Source: Baylisascaris procyonis
Lineage: Eukaryota > Nematoda > Chromadorea > Rhabditida > Ascarididae
Length of the DNA: 64,000 bases
Direction of reading: 5' to 3'
NCBI GenBank assembly: GCA_037389465.1
Contig: JAZARR010000121.1
Span: 1,142,369-1,206,368, forward strand
Position numbers and translations under genes: made by a program
Part shown: positions 15,401-25,800 of the stretch, piece after piece
Position numbering within the stretch: the stretch's first letter is position 1
How the letters are laid out: every line of letters starts with the position of its first letter
The notes under the pieces: model-generated
Databases searched by the model: none
The model's input: only the letters and a program-made list of their open reading frames with translations
What the model was told of the DNA's origin: nothing

Positions 15401-18400
15401 GCAATTTAAAAGTTGGCGCCGAACGTAATCTTTCCAGAATTTCCGAAATGCGACATTAATCTTTTTACTTTATAATTTTCTGCTTCATTATTATCACCAA
15501 TAATTTTTTCCCCCTCTCCCCTTTTAGACGCTAATACTTTGAATAAACGCAATTCAATTGGCATTGAAGTTCGATAAAGATAAAAAGGCGAATTCTCGGG
15601 CAATGTGTCATAAGCGAGGAGTATAGAAAGTGGCATTAAGGGAAGTCTAGAGAAATTGACATTATCACCTGCCTGTAAATTGTCAAGGTCGTCCAATGTG
15701 GGTGGGATATTGTCGAGTGTTCGATTTGTATTTCGCATATGCAGAACTCGTAATGCTTTCATACTGAAATACAACAGTATCACATTGCAACGACAAACAT
15801 CGGCCTATCAATTGAACAAACTGAGGACGTTATGACTTGAAGCACCAAATAAAATGCGATAACGCAAATTACATACTCGGCGCAGTATCACCTGATCGCA
15901 CCTGGTTGCCATCTATTCGAACAGATTACATATGAACACATCACAATGAACTCAACCCTCCCGACACAACGCTCATCGATTGATCGAACAAATTTCCTTA
16001 CAATAAACATATTCCTATCCAAGAATATAGAGAAAACAGAAATTACAATCCCAGAGCCTACTTTAACTGCGTAAAGAATGATCAGAGGCAATGACCGAAA
16101 ATTTGCTCCTTGAAAGTAGCATACTCATGACTCAGCATTTTTTGATGTGAACAACGATGGACTTCACCAGCGCCTATGATTATCGCTGGTCACTAACGGA
16201 TACCAATGATCATCGCTGGTCACCCGCGAAATGCAATATGAGTTATTATCATTCGGTGTGTATGCCCATATAGCTTTTGGGCAATCAGATGCCCGACTAG
16301 TGATTGTGGATGCAAGAAAGGATCATTCAAATAATGCCGGCCTACACTTTGCAAGATGCGTTGGCTGTCGTGAGCGTGGTTAAGCAAGGGAAGGTTAAAG
16401 AAGAGTAGCAAAATAAAACGCGGTTCTACGCTAATCCGCACAGAGCAATTTCCAGAAGCTTGAGCGTGTGAAGAGATATTATATAAACAGATAATACTAT
16501 ACTGGCTAGTGCCCCATCTTAAGCGACTGCCCCTTGCCTCCTGTTTATGCTTATTTTCAGTCGAAACCCTTCAAAAACTTTTTTTTGATCAGGAAAGCGG
16601 CGCAGAAGACCAAGAATGATCGGTGAAGTGCTATTTTTATCGACGAAATCTATTTTTTTAAATCAAAAATTCTCTACGCTATAAGGGTGTATTATTCTAT
16701 TCCTCTATTGCAAAGCAAACTCTACATGCGTTTACTATGGGAGTAAGTGAAACGATGAAAACTGTGGCATATCAGAAATCATAAATTAATTAGAAAACCT
16801 TTTTTCATGCGCTTACGCTCTGTTAAAATTTTTGACAATATTTTCATTGTAATATCAATGGTATTATACCAAACCGCTTCAATAGGTGCACAAGAAACGA
16901 AAAAACATATTCCCCCCTCTTCCCCCAATCACCATATTCATTCGATGGTCTACTTAGGCCATGAAAAAGTCAATTAAGCTTGAGCGTGTATAAATGAATC
17001 ACCTCGGAAGTTGCTTGAGTTGGAAATGATGAAGAGGATTGTTGGAGAGCCGAATCACTTGCAGTGTGGTTAGCCTCCGAATCTGCGGTGGCAGCATTTC
17101 CAGTCTGTTGTCGCTAAGGTCCAGATAAAGCAGGTCGATTAGGTTGGAGAACATCTGCAACCAACTTCATCAAAGCTACGTTCACAAAGAGGAACAGCCC
17201 TGCAATTACGCCGCTCTTCATTTATGAATACGTAATACAGAACAGCCTCACATCACCCAAACGAGCAGTATTTTTTTCAGTTGTGCTCCTGAGGAACGCA
17301 CGATACAACAGTTGAAGTGACCTCTCCTATCCCATTCCCCACAAAAAACACTGAACGTTTGTGAGGGTCACAAGGTCTTCCCAAATGGGATGCAAAAGTT
17401 AAACGATTGGCATTGAATCTAAGGAAAATTGAGATACAGAAGACCTTCACAAGTCCCAAAAGGACGTTAGGGCCCGAATACCTCTCGTTTATTTCTTTAC
17501 CGCGCAAATTCACTCACAAAATGACCAACTAAAGTTTTTAAGAATGCTCATAATATTGCTATTTTTCAAACAGCAATCGTTTTCTCTTCTGCTGATGGCT
17601 GCCAAAAATCTATGCATAATTTCATGGCTAAACCAGGTAGTGAAATATAAAAATGAAAAAGCACAAGGCACCGCTTCGTCGACAAAAAAACTTCCAATAT
17701 TGCTTCTACTCAAAATAAGCATCATGGTAATTGCCACCCGGATTGCCGGTACTCAGAAACTATTTAACGGCACTCTCAAGACTCCTGTCTTTCGAGAGGG
17801 CTTATTTGCAGTTGATTCTTATCGAATCGCAACTACAATAAAAGGCAAAAAGTATGCAACGTTACTTTTGAAATCCGATCACTGGCTATAATTTTTTTTA
17901 TTCATTTCAGCGCTCTCAAGAAGGAAAACATATAGAATGCATAGGAACAAGAACAGAAAGAAATAACAAAACGACATGCAATACAAAAACGGCATCGACA
18001 ATGCAGGTCATTTCCCTTTCTTTACTTTTCGATGATGCATTGCAGTGTGAGTGAATGAAAGCTTTTGTAACAAATCTTTGCACTTTGCACAACGATTAAC
18101 CACTGCCAATTCATTGGGGCGTTATTTACATGCAATGAAGGTCACCCATATGTGAATGTTCTTTCAGACGGATGTTTTCCTACTTGATTTCCACGAACTG
18201 TTTTCACGGCGCTGCGCTCTCGCTTGCAGGATTAAGAAAATCTGCTTACATATTTCCAATATCCCCATCCCTTATGGATAAATTCAGATGCACGCGGATT
18301 TTAAAGCCAAAACTTGTAAAAAGAGAAATTACATCTACTATTCGGCACCTGAAGACACCAACTAGTTTCAATATAGCTGTACGTGCGTTTATGAAATTTT

Positions 18401-20256
18401 GAAAAAAAATGTGGAAGCTTGTATGATCGAAGTTTTAATGGAAGGAAATTGGCACTTTTTGGATGAACTGATGAAAGAAAACTGCCCAAAACCTTCTGAG
18501 GTAGTACTTGCTCTCATTTTCTGGATGTGAAGTGATCTCTTCTTCTTAAAAAAATAGCGCACAGCAAAAGTGAAGGGCTCCAACTTCCTCACGAGTATTC
18601 GTCTACAATTATAGAAGAGGAAGGAGACGAAAATGTCCAACTTTACCTGCGCATAATCGCCTATTAGTGGTACTTATATGGAGCGTCTAAGAAAGATGAG
18701 GAACCATGTAAACAATGAAAGTGATTTATTGCATCTCACAATTAAAGACCAAAAGTTATTATCATTTAGGAATAAAATAATTTTTTTCATGGCGCTAATC
18801 GATAGAGATAGTTTAAAAAAGAGGCACTCCTATGTGATCGGCAGGTTCGAATGAGAATCTATTCACTTCATCTGAAAGAATCACACATCTCAACGTCACT
18901 TTAGGTGTTGCTAAGAACACAATTTCAACAAAAACACTAACCGCATTTGGAATACTCTCGATGTGATTATAACTCAGATTAAGCACTATGGCACATTTCG
19001 CGTACTCCAGATTGGGTGGCACTTCTCTCAAAGAATTGTGACTGAAGTCGATAATCGTCAAATCCTTCATTCGGAATATGTCCGTCGGAATGCCCGATGT
19101 CTTAATCTTAAAAAAAGAAAGAATCAATGCCTTAATTTACTTGCTAACACACCATTTAACGAAAATACGACAAATCGAAACATCCTTGTTATGCGCGTAT
19201 TTCAAACCAACCTCCCACTATCAGATATGCTGAAAATCAAGCAACATAGCTTCTTAGCGCATCACGGTTCTTAAGAGTCTCTTAGAAGAAATACGAAAAA
19301 AGTTAAAAGTCAACATAGGGTGGCCGTGTAGAAGGGATTTCTCCATCACAAGGTGAACTGAGACCAGCTTTTATCTGCGTGGACCTCGTCAGTGCGATAC
19401 CGACAGTTCATTATAAAACAGGTCGCAGTTTAAAAAAATCCCTCTCAACCCAACGCCCCCCTCCATCGACGACGCCACATTCCTCCCCCCTTGTCCGCCA
19501 CTAAATTAAAGAATTCATTTATTTGATTAAATAATAACCCCTCCTCGCGAAAGCTCGTCTACACCCAATTGCCACATATGCACTCAAAGGGAAATCACAG
19601 CCAACTGATAGGATACCGTTAAATATAATGAAGTCATTTCATGGAAACCAAGCGCCGTAAGCAGAGCATGTGGAAATGTATGCTACAGTTCTTATGATGC
19701 CGTATTGCGACTTCTACTGAACATAGACACCGGAACAACAACTGCTTATTCAAACAGACACGTTTTTAGGAAGCCGCTCTTGACGGAATTTTTTCACACG
19801 TCAAGAGCTTATAGAGGGTGGTTTTATATTCCATTTAAAATCTTATTTTCACAGTGATCATGGAAAAACTCAAAGAAAGATGATTAATGATTTCTTAAAA
19901 GTGTACAAAACCGAGATGTTTCGACACGGATTAGCTAGATATGACGCTTTGGAGAATGAAAAACTTTAAACTTGCTGAGATGCATCAAAGATTACTATTC
20001 GCAAATGGCATTTCTGTAAACAGCGGGATCGAAAATAACGGCTAGATTCGACGAAGTACTACTGATATCGATGGAAAAGATGGAAGCAGTCTTCGACAGC
20101 CGTCTGTATGCCGCCTAGGTAGGATCACTTGTACCTGGGCTGCATGTATAATTATACATATGCCTCTAAACGCTTCGACACGCATAAGTATGCAAATAAA
20201 CGTACGTATATGCATATATTATGAGTATAAACGCGTCATACTCTTTCTCTCTCTCT

Positions 20257-20314
<58 letters not shown>

Positions 20315-22830
20315 GTAGACAGAGAGAGAGGAGAAAGAGAGATTGTTGGCCGTGCTTCAAAAATACAAAGAAAAGGGGGGGGGATGTTTGCAAAAATTCT
20401 GAACACATTAAGAAGAAATCGGTAGATTCACACACCCCGTCAATCAAGACCTAATTTTAGAAATTCTTTACACCATAACCAAAAAACCAATGGAGAAGAA
20501 ATGAGCAGATAAGCACAAAGGAGTTAAAGAGATTGGACCCACCTGATTGTGCCGTACGATGACCGACCGCAACCTCGGAAGGTCGGAGAGTTCCCCGTGC
20601 ACACTGGTGAGTGTGTTCCTCGACATCTGCAGGTGCTCCAGATTGCTGAGCCTCGAAAGCTCATCTGGCACCTGAAACAATTGAACACTTCAATAAATGT
20701 TCATCAATTCTCAAAGAACGCCTTCCTGACACAGCCATTTTCACACAACCATAATTCATCTGCCCACTGCAGTGCTTCTGCCCATTCCCATTCGAAAGTG
20801 AATCTCCGGCTCAATTTTCGTCGCAATGACTCTTTCTAGTCCACGTCCACTGCAAGTCATTACCTGTTGCCAAATATCTATTTCGATGTAGTGCTATAAA
20901 CGTGCTAATCAAAAGGGGGAGGAGGAAAGAGGAACTCCTCCTGAAATTGACGATTAACTACTGAACATCTTTCGACTATCACATATCAAAAGATTTCCTC
21001 GAAATTTTTGATTGGTGACACGTTTGAATAAGTCTGCAGCAAAACAAAAATACGGTCAATTCCTTTGAATGAATTTTTTCATCGATGTTCAAGTGTTTAA
21101 AGCCGCATATCCTTCTTACATAGAAAGCTTGGCTACGTCGATGAATAGATTACCACTGCCTGCCATTAAAAATGGGAACACCTCATGGACTGAACTCTGA
21201 AATAAGCACCAACGATCTATATGCCCACTTTCGGCGCTTCTGGCAAATTGTTGCCTCAGCCCTACTTTATACAGTGACCGTATGTTCGCTTCTAGAAAGC
21301 TCTTGCTCATTGCACTCCATCATAAAGGAATCGAGGCATAGCTGTGGGTTCAGAAGTCAACTAAAAGAAGGAGCAAGCGAGATTACGACGCATATGAACG
21401 TGAATATCTAACTTTTCTCCACAGCAGTGATTTTCTTAACTCCTAGTTCATCGAAGCTTAGTACCAGCTCTTAGTTCACTGCCTACACCTTAGTATCTAA
21501 AAATGATACTTAAAAACGTAAAAATTAAGTTAACAGCTCAAGAAGTAGCTTACACAAAAATAGAGTGGATCATCGTCTTCAATGTACTCAACAACCCCTC
21601 ATGGCGAGTTCTTATTATAAAAAAACTCGATCAATTTTCATGTTTAGCATCTTTACTTAATCAAACATTCAACTACCCATTCAGAAGAAAAAATTTAGCA
21701 GCTTCGGCTCCTATATGGGACTCAGTAATTAAATACCGATCAATCCAACACAAAACATGACAAATGCGCCAACAAGCACATCTACTTTACCCATATTTGT
21801 AATGAAAATTAGAAAATAGTGCATTCAAATAAGAAGAAGAAAATACCATCAATTAGCGAATATTTGAAGAACTTAAAGATATCGACGCTAGACGTACAAC
21901 GAATCATACAGCAGTACAACAGTAGACCTCTAGAGTCACTCATATTCGACTACTGCTTCCTCATTTTTACAGATATAAGAAAATATCTGATTTTATTTTC
22001 CCTCTTTCCCCGCTTTAGCTAGCAACTATTGTGTAGAGAAATTCTGCATACATAATATAGTATGATAGGAGAAGTGACTGCTGAACTTGATTTTAGTAGA
22101 TCAATGCGATCTATAGTGCCCTCTCTTAAAATATAGTGCAACTGCGATTGCATAGCTCACCATATATGATATACAAAGGAGCAGCTAGAAGGGCTCACCA
22201 CTACTGCTAATCCAAATGCTAGCCATCAAAAAATAAAATTTCTTGCAATTGTCTTCATTCTCAACAACTTGGGGAAAAATCAGAAAAGACGTAATAATTT
22301 GTTGGCAATAACGCACTAGACTATACAGGAAACCGAATTTTCTTCACCAAAAGAAAACACTTACTCTATCCAACGAAGCACGATTGAGCTTAAGCCACGT
22401 CATTTGAGTCATCTGAGCCACCTCACTGGGGAAGCGATCACCCTGTAGCAAACAAAAATAATGCATACGCAGTCTGAAACATGGAAACCCTACGTTACCT
22501 TCCCAACTGAAAATTATTAAGTGAATGGCATATCTATACTTCATGCTACATAAAATGAACTTGAATGCATGCAACGTCTTCCACATTTCCCATAGAATTC
22601 TCTCGGAAACGAATGCCAACTCATCCGAAATATCATGAGTTGTTATAAGTTTTAGCTGCAAAATTCCTCACATATTGGTGAACCTAGAAGGTTAGTTCAT
22701 TTCTCGAGGAATTTTGTCATTCGTTAACATCAGTCATACTTATATGAAACGTAACTGTTGTTTAACATACCGAGAAATCATTGCGTGAGAGGTCGATTCC
22801 CCTAACGAAAGGCAGCACGCCGGTGCTCAT
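354..22830 (-). CDS. fli-1: Flightless-I homologue (LRR + gelsolin actin regulator), 5' part, 3' end beyond window
   Basis: Cytoplasmic/nuclear actin-binding protein of the gelsolin superfamily. Flightless-I proteins couple an N-terminal leucine-rich-repeat domain (protein partners) to gelsolin repeats (actin binding) and act in actin organisation and as transcription co-regulators. Exons on the minus strand: 22771-22830, 22365-22442, 20543-20671, 18942-19106, 17003-17154, 15673-15763, 15224-15316, 12861-13011, 11881-12073, 8972-9059, about 7297-7470, 4771-4950, 3289-3413, 354-485. Residues 1 to about 390 are LRRs (LxxLxLSxNxL spacing); then comes the YNIDFSL motif, a basic linker (DPVARKKEF) and gelsolin repeat 1 ([42 protein letters not shown]). 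Codon phases agree at every junction except that both sides of the linker intron are uncertain. The start is the ATG of [11 protein letters not shown], matching the family N-terminus, with a stop in frame upstream. The last visible donor (GTAAGT at 353-348) shows that the gene continues leftward. Confidence 0.95.
3289..3413 (-). CDS. fli-1: fli-1 exon 13 (gelsolin repeat 1)
   Basis: Encodes [34 protein letters not shown] and HLGATC, the core of gelsolin repeat 1. Acceptor TTTCAG, donor GTATCG. The split Arg codon (AG|G) joins exon 14. Confidence 0.95.
4771..4950 (-). CDS. fli-1: fli-1 exon 12 (start of gelsolin repeat 1), 5' boundary uncertain
   Basis: Sixty codons with [25 protein letters not shown] and [16 protein letters not shown], the opening of the first gelsolin-like repeat. 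Donor GTTTCG. The 5' edge is taken at TTGGAG|GAC, which is a poor acceptor, so it could be a few codons off. Confidence 0.9.
7297..7470 (-). CDS. fli-1: fli-1 exon 11 (basic linker), 3' boundary uncertain
   Basis: Begins [12 protein letters not shown] and continues [15 protein letters not shown], corresponding to the LAG...KDP(M/L)ARK linker of the family. Acceptor TATTCAG is clear. The donor is not: CTG|GTTGAA (used here) gives phase 0, but a GTCATT at 7322 is also possible. Further linker exon(s) may be missing before exon 12, because relatives have a longer acidic linker here. Confidence 0.8.
7835..7849. repeat. Poly-C run (15 C) in a fli-1 intron
   Basis: An uninterrupted run of 15 C in a pyrimidine-rich stretch. 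Similar G runs of 11 occur at 24841-24851 and about 37878-37888. Such runs are common assembly-error sites. Confidence 0.9.
8972..9059 (-). CDS. fli-1: fli-1 exon 10 (end of LRR domain)
   Basis: Encodes [10 protein letters not shown] and [12 protein letters not shown]; the YNIDFSL segment is a hallmark of Flightless-I just after the LRRs. Acceptor TTTTAG, donor GTATGT. Confidence 0.95.
10123..10190. repeat. Two-copy 33-base tandem repeat
   Basis: AAAATCAG(T/A)TAGTG followed by TCATATAAATTTTCATAT appears twice back to back inside a fli-1 intron, followed by further CATATA-rich fragments to about 10225. Confidence 0.75.
10421..10560. repeat. Diverged 80-base tandem duplication
   Basis: Two units starting GCAGSTTCCCT at 10421 and 10501 share ATGCTTGAAAxCCGAT and AGAYGAAAAxCTAGAA blocks at the same spacing, indicating an old 80-base tandem duplication in a fli-1 intron. 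Confidence 0.7.
11881..12073 (-). CDS. fli-1: fli-1 exon 9 (LRRs)
   Basis: Contains [20 protein letters not shown] and [20 protein letters not shown], the strongly conserved last LRRs. Acceptor TTAAAG, donor GTTAGT. The split Asn codon (AA|T) joins exon 10. Confidence 0.95.
12861..13011 (-). CDS. fli-1: fli-1 exon 8 (LRRs)
   Basis: Fifty codons plus one base, with [18 protein letters not shown] and [14 protein letters not shown]. Acceptor TTTCAG, donor GTGCGT. The split Gly codon (G|GC) continues in exon 9. Confidence 0.94.
15224..15316 (-). CDS. fli-1: fli-1 exon 7 (LRR)
   Basis: Thirty-one codons, [17 protein letters not shown] then [10 protein letters not shown]. Acceptor TTTCAG, donor GTTGAC, phase 0 at both ends. 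Confidence 0.94.
15673..15763 (-). CDS. fli-1: fli-1 exon 6 (LRR), GC splice donor
   Basis: Completes the split Ser codon, then thirty codons with [20 protein letters not shown]. To stay in frame and match the family (LDNLQ joined to DVDFSH), the exon must end at CAG followed by GC, not GT: a GC-AG intron (CAG|GCAGGT). The nearby GT, four bases on, would shift the frame. Confidence 0.9.
17003..17154 (-). CDS. fli-1: fli-1 exon 5 (LRRs)
   Basis: Fifty codons plus two bases, starting [19 protein letters not shown], a canonical LRR. Acceptor TTGCAG, donor GTGATT. The split codon (AG|T, Ser) joins in frame to exon 6. Confidence 0.94.
18942..19106 (-). CDS. fli-1: fli-1 exon 4 (LRRs)
   Basis: Fifty-five codons containing [13 protein letters not shown] and [15 protein letters not shown], two classic LRRs. 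The acceptor TTTTTTAAG was chosen over a second AG six bases further in because the extra Ile-Lys keeps the alignment with the family gap-free. Donor GTTAGT. Confidence 0.94.
20241..20342. repeat. CT-AT-AG composite microsatellite forming a long hairpin
   Basis: CT-rich arm (20241-20258), an (AT)n core from 20261 to about 20315, and a GA-rich arm (about 20320-20342). The arms are near reverse complements, so the whole tract is a near-palindrome. It lies in the fli-1 intron between exons 3 and 4. Confidence 0.85.
20543..20671 (-). CDS. fli-1: fli-1 exon 3 (LRRs)
   Basis: Forty-three codons with [19 protein letters not shown] and LHGELS-type LRR sequence ([11 protein letters not shown]). Acceptor TTTCAG, donor GTGGGT, phase 0 at both ends. 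Confidence 0.95.
22365..22442 (-). CDS. fli-1: fli-1 exon 2 (LRR)
   Basis: Twenty-six codons including [18 protein letters not shown], matching the family's second LRR. Acceptor CTACAG, donor GTAAGT, phase 0 at both ends. Confidence 0.93.
22771..22830 (-). CDS. fli-1: fli-1 exon 1 (start codon, first LRR)
   Basis: Twenty codons beginning [15 protein letters not shown], closely like the start of animal Flightless-I proteins. Ends in phase 0 at a GTATGT donor. An in-frame stop lies upstream, so this ATG is preferred. Confidence 0.93.
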
Positions 22831-25800
22831 GCTTTCAAGTTCTTGACAATCACTGACCACGCTTATGAAAGAACCCGCTTCAACAACGACCTCTTAGAGG
22901 TGACAATTTCCAGCATACTATCGTTGACTAGAACAATCATCACAATTCGATACCATCCTCGATTGTGTCCTATAAGTAGTGATAACAATGATGTTCCGTT
23001 GAGAAAAATCAGCTTATAAAATAGAAAGTGCATCTTCAAAAACATATGTACAAGCATCAAGTCACATAAGTGTATACCTCAAGTGAATATAGAATCAAAT
23101 TCAAAACATCTTCATCAACACAACAAACGATTCATTATGTGATGAGATTCGATGATATGAAATCGTAACGAGAAAATAATTACACAAAAAAGCACCAAAC
23201 TTCCCTTTTATAGAAATATTTTTGAAGAGTTGAATAAGCATTATAAACACATGAAAACTTCTTAGAAATGTTGTTTCAAGAGTCACCTGACTTAAAAATG
23301 CTTGGAGTATAGCCAAAGTTTATAAATAGCCTAGTGTTTTTTAGCTTGAAGTCGTCAAAAGCACCTATCCCACCATCCCTGCATCTCAAAAACATCGAAC
23401 ATGCTCTTCATAGAATCGTTTAAACGCCCAGAAACTCTTCATTGGCGGAGTTCTCCCATGTTTCCACGACTTCCAGGTGGGTGAACATCCGGTTCGGCCC
23501 ACTGGATGAAGTTCTGTGATTTTGGAAAGCATTTTTGCTACTTCAGACCCCCTACTAACAAACCTGACGCGGCGATCCCAACATCTAGAAGTAGGCACTC
23601 ACCTCTGAAAGTGAAAGCGCATTCGCCCACAACCACTGAAAAGGGTGGAAATTTTAGAAGATCCTGAAGAACTAGGATATGGAAATTCCAGAAGCTTTTT
23701 GACCCCGATTGTTTCATCATCAAAACCCGCCATTTCTGAGGCCACCCTCATCAGCTATCACTGAAGTTATGCGCCATCGACAAAGGAAGACTTTGACCAG
23801 TTCGCCATTCAGCTGGTTCAAGTAGTTAGCTATCCAGAAATCATCTACACGACTCTACTCGACAAACAGGGATGTTGAAGGAATAATGCAACAAATAGTT
23901 GTAGTTGTTGATTTGCGATATGGACACGAGTATATGAATTGACAACGGAAAACGGAATAAATGTAATATAACGACAACACATCCATTAATCAGAGCACAT
24001 CCCTAGCAGTCTGATTTGTTCGACTCGAACAATAAACGTTGCCGGAGATGTGCTCTAAGTGCCGACTCTCAGAACCGAGCACACAATACGTATGTGTTAC
24101 ACATCTGTTCGCCTTGGCATGTTGTGCGCACCTTATGATAGCTAGACTTTGCTGCTGATGTCAATTCCCTCGAAATAAAAGGCCAATTCGTGCATCATTC
24201 GCATAATATACTTTTCGTTGCAAAAGGCAAAGCTTTGATTACCAAAACGTTGCAGCTCTTTATTATTCGTTGTTGATTGACTAAAAGGTGTGTGCTGAGG
24301 TATTTGTAGAGTCGCAAAGGGAAGGGAAAAGGAAATAGTAAAAACGATGTTTCACAAACCTCAACAACGCTCTACTAACATGTCTTCCAGAAAAGCATTT
24401 CATAGACCCTTCCAGCCCAATTATGCGTAACGGCTTCTTATTGCTGATTTAAAACCTTTATAGTAATTGTAGAGCCCAATTCGATCAACATTTATGTTTG
24501 AAGATTGTTAAATTTTTTTCGAGGATCCCACCTGAGTATATTTCCTGTTCTAAGAAATTTGCAATGTGCTCGAGGTAACACTTCCTTCAAAATGAAAGGA
24601 AGTTAACGAATTGAAGAGATACGCTCAATTCATTTGTTGTTACCAATTAGAATATCATGTGGTTATGACCAGTAACTTGTTGTGTTTTGAACGGTGTCTA
24701 GAGCACTGTGATCTAGTCGCGATGTCCGATACTTAGCGGTTGCAACTAACTGTGCCTAGCTTATATTTACATGTTCATGTCTGCATCGCTGCGTATCTCC
24801 ATCCCTTATGAATTCTACTATTTTTATCATTATTTTGGAAGGGGGGGGGGGTGGGAGGGAGCTTTAAACAATGGGTTACGTGTTGTGTTATGATTACAAA
24901 TGTTTTTTTTTGGTTCTTTGCACACTTATTTTTTCGGATGCGTACTCAATGCTTTCCTTATTGTAAAATAAAGATGTTTTTGTCAAAAAAAAGACTGTTC
25001 GAGTCGAAAGAATATAGTTAATTGGCTGATCGATATGACGTTTCCATTCTATAAAAAACTTTAAAAAAAACTAACAAATAATTTCAACTAAAATTTTCGA
25101 TTTATTTCATTCACCTTCACTGTTAATTTCTGCAGTTGGCATTTATAAAAATTAAATTCGAACGAAGAAAGCAATAAAATTAAATTAATTTAATTCATAA
25201 TAACAGTGCAATACCACTAACTTTTCATCTAAACATTTCATCAGCTCGTAGTTTAATGAATACTTTTCAAATAAATTTCAAAAGGTAGTGCAGTGCTTTC
25301 TACTTTTTCAACACATAAAAACGATTTCCTAAATATTGATTATTCGATTTGATTTCCTAAATAATTGTAAAGAGTCGACAAGATGAGCGTCTAAGAACAT
25401 GATGCTTATGCAAATTAAATCAGATGATACTTTTAGAAATTTACTACAGAGTCAATTCCACTATTTTTTTTAAATATATTATGAATCCTCCCTAAAACCA
25501 AAAAGAACCCAACAACATAAATGATATTTGCTCTGAGGAATGTGTGAATTTTTACTTTTTTTTTGTGCAAAATCATAACAACTGAGCAAAATGAATGATT
25601 AGAACATTAATATTGGCGTTCATCTGTAGTGTATTACGTTATTCTCAATTCTTTTCATTGAAGGCATGATACATCATTCTTTAGAATAAACGCATCGATG
25701 GTAACGGTCTCGTGCATTAAATTTCGACCAGGTAGAGCATTTGAAGGGACGATTATTTTTATCGTTTATATTTATTTATCGTTTTATTACAGCACAGCTA

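Larger units (their letters stand above)
486..22770 (-). other. Introns of fli-1: contents
   Basis: Thirteen complete introns, from 328 bases (22443-22770) to about 2.8 kb (486-3288, 9060-11880). I see no second gene in them. Contents that stand out are listed separately: tandem duplications near 10.1 and 10.4 kb, a 15-base C run at 7835-7849 and the CT/AT/AG hairpin at 20.24 kb. A GC-richer block at about 10,700-11,040 with open frames on both strands may be a dispersed repeat. The short open frames elsewhere show no family similarity. Confidence 0.6.
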
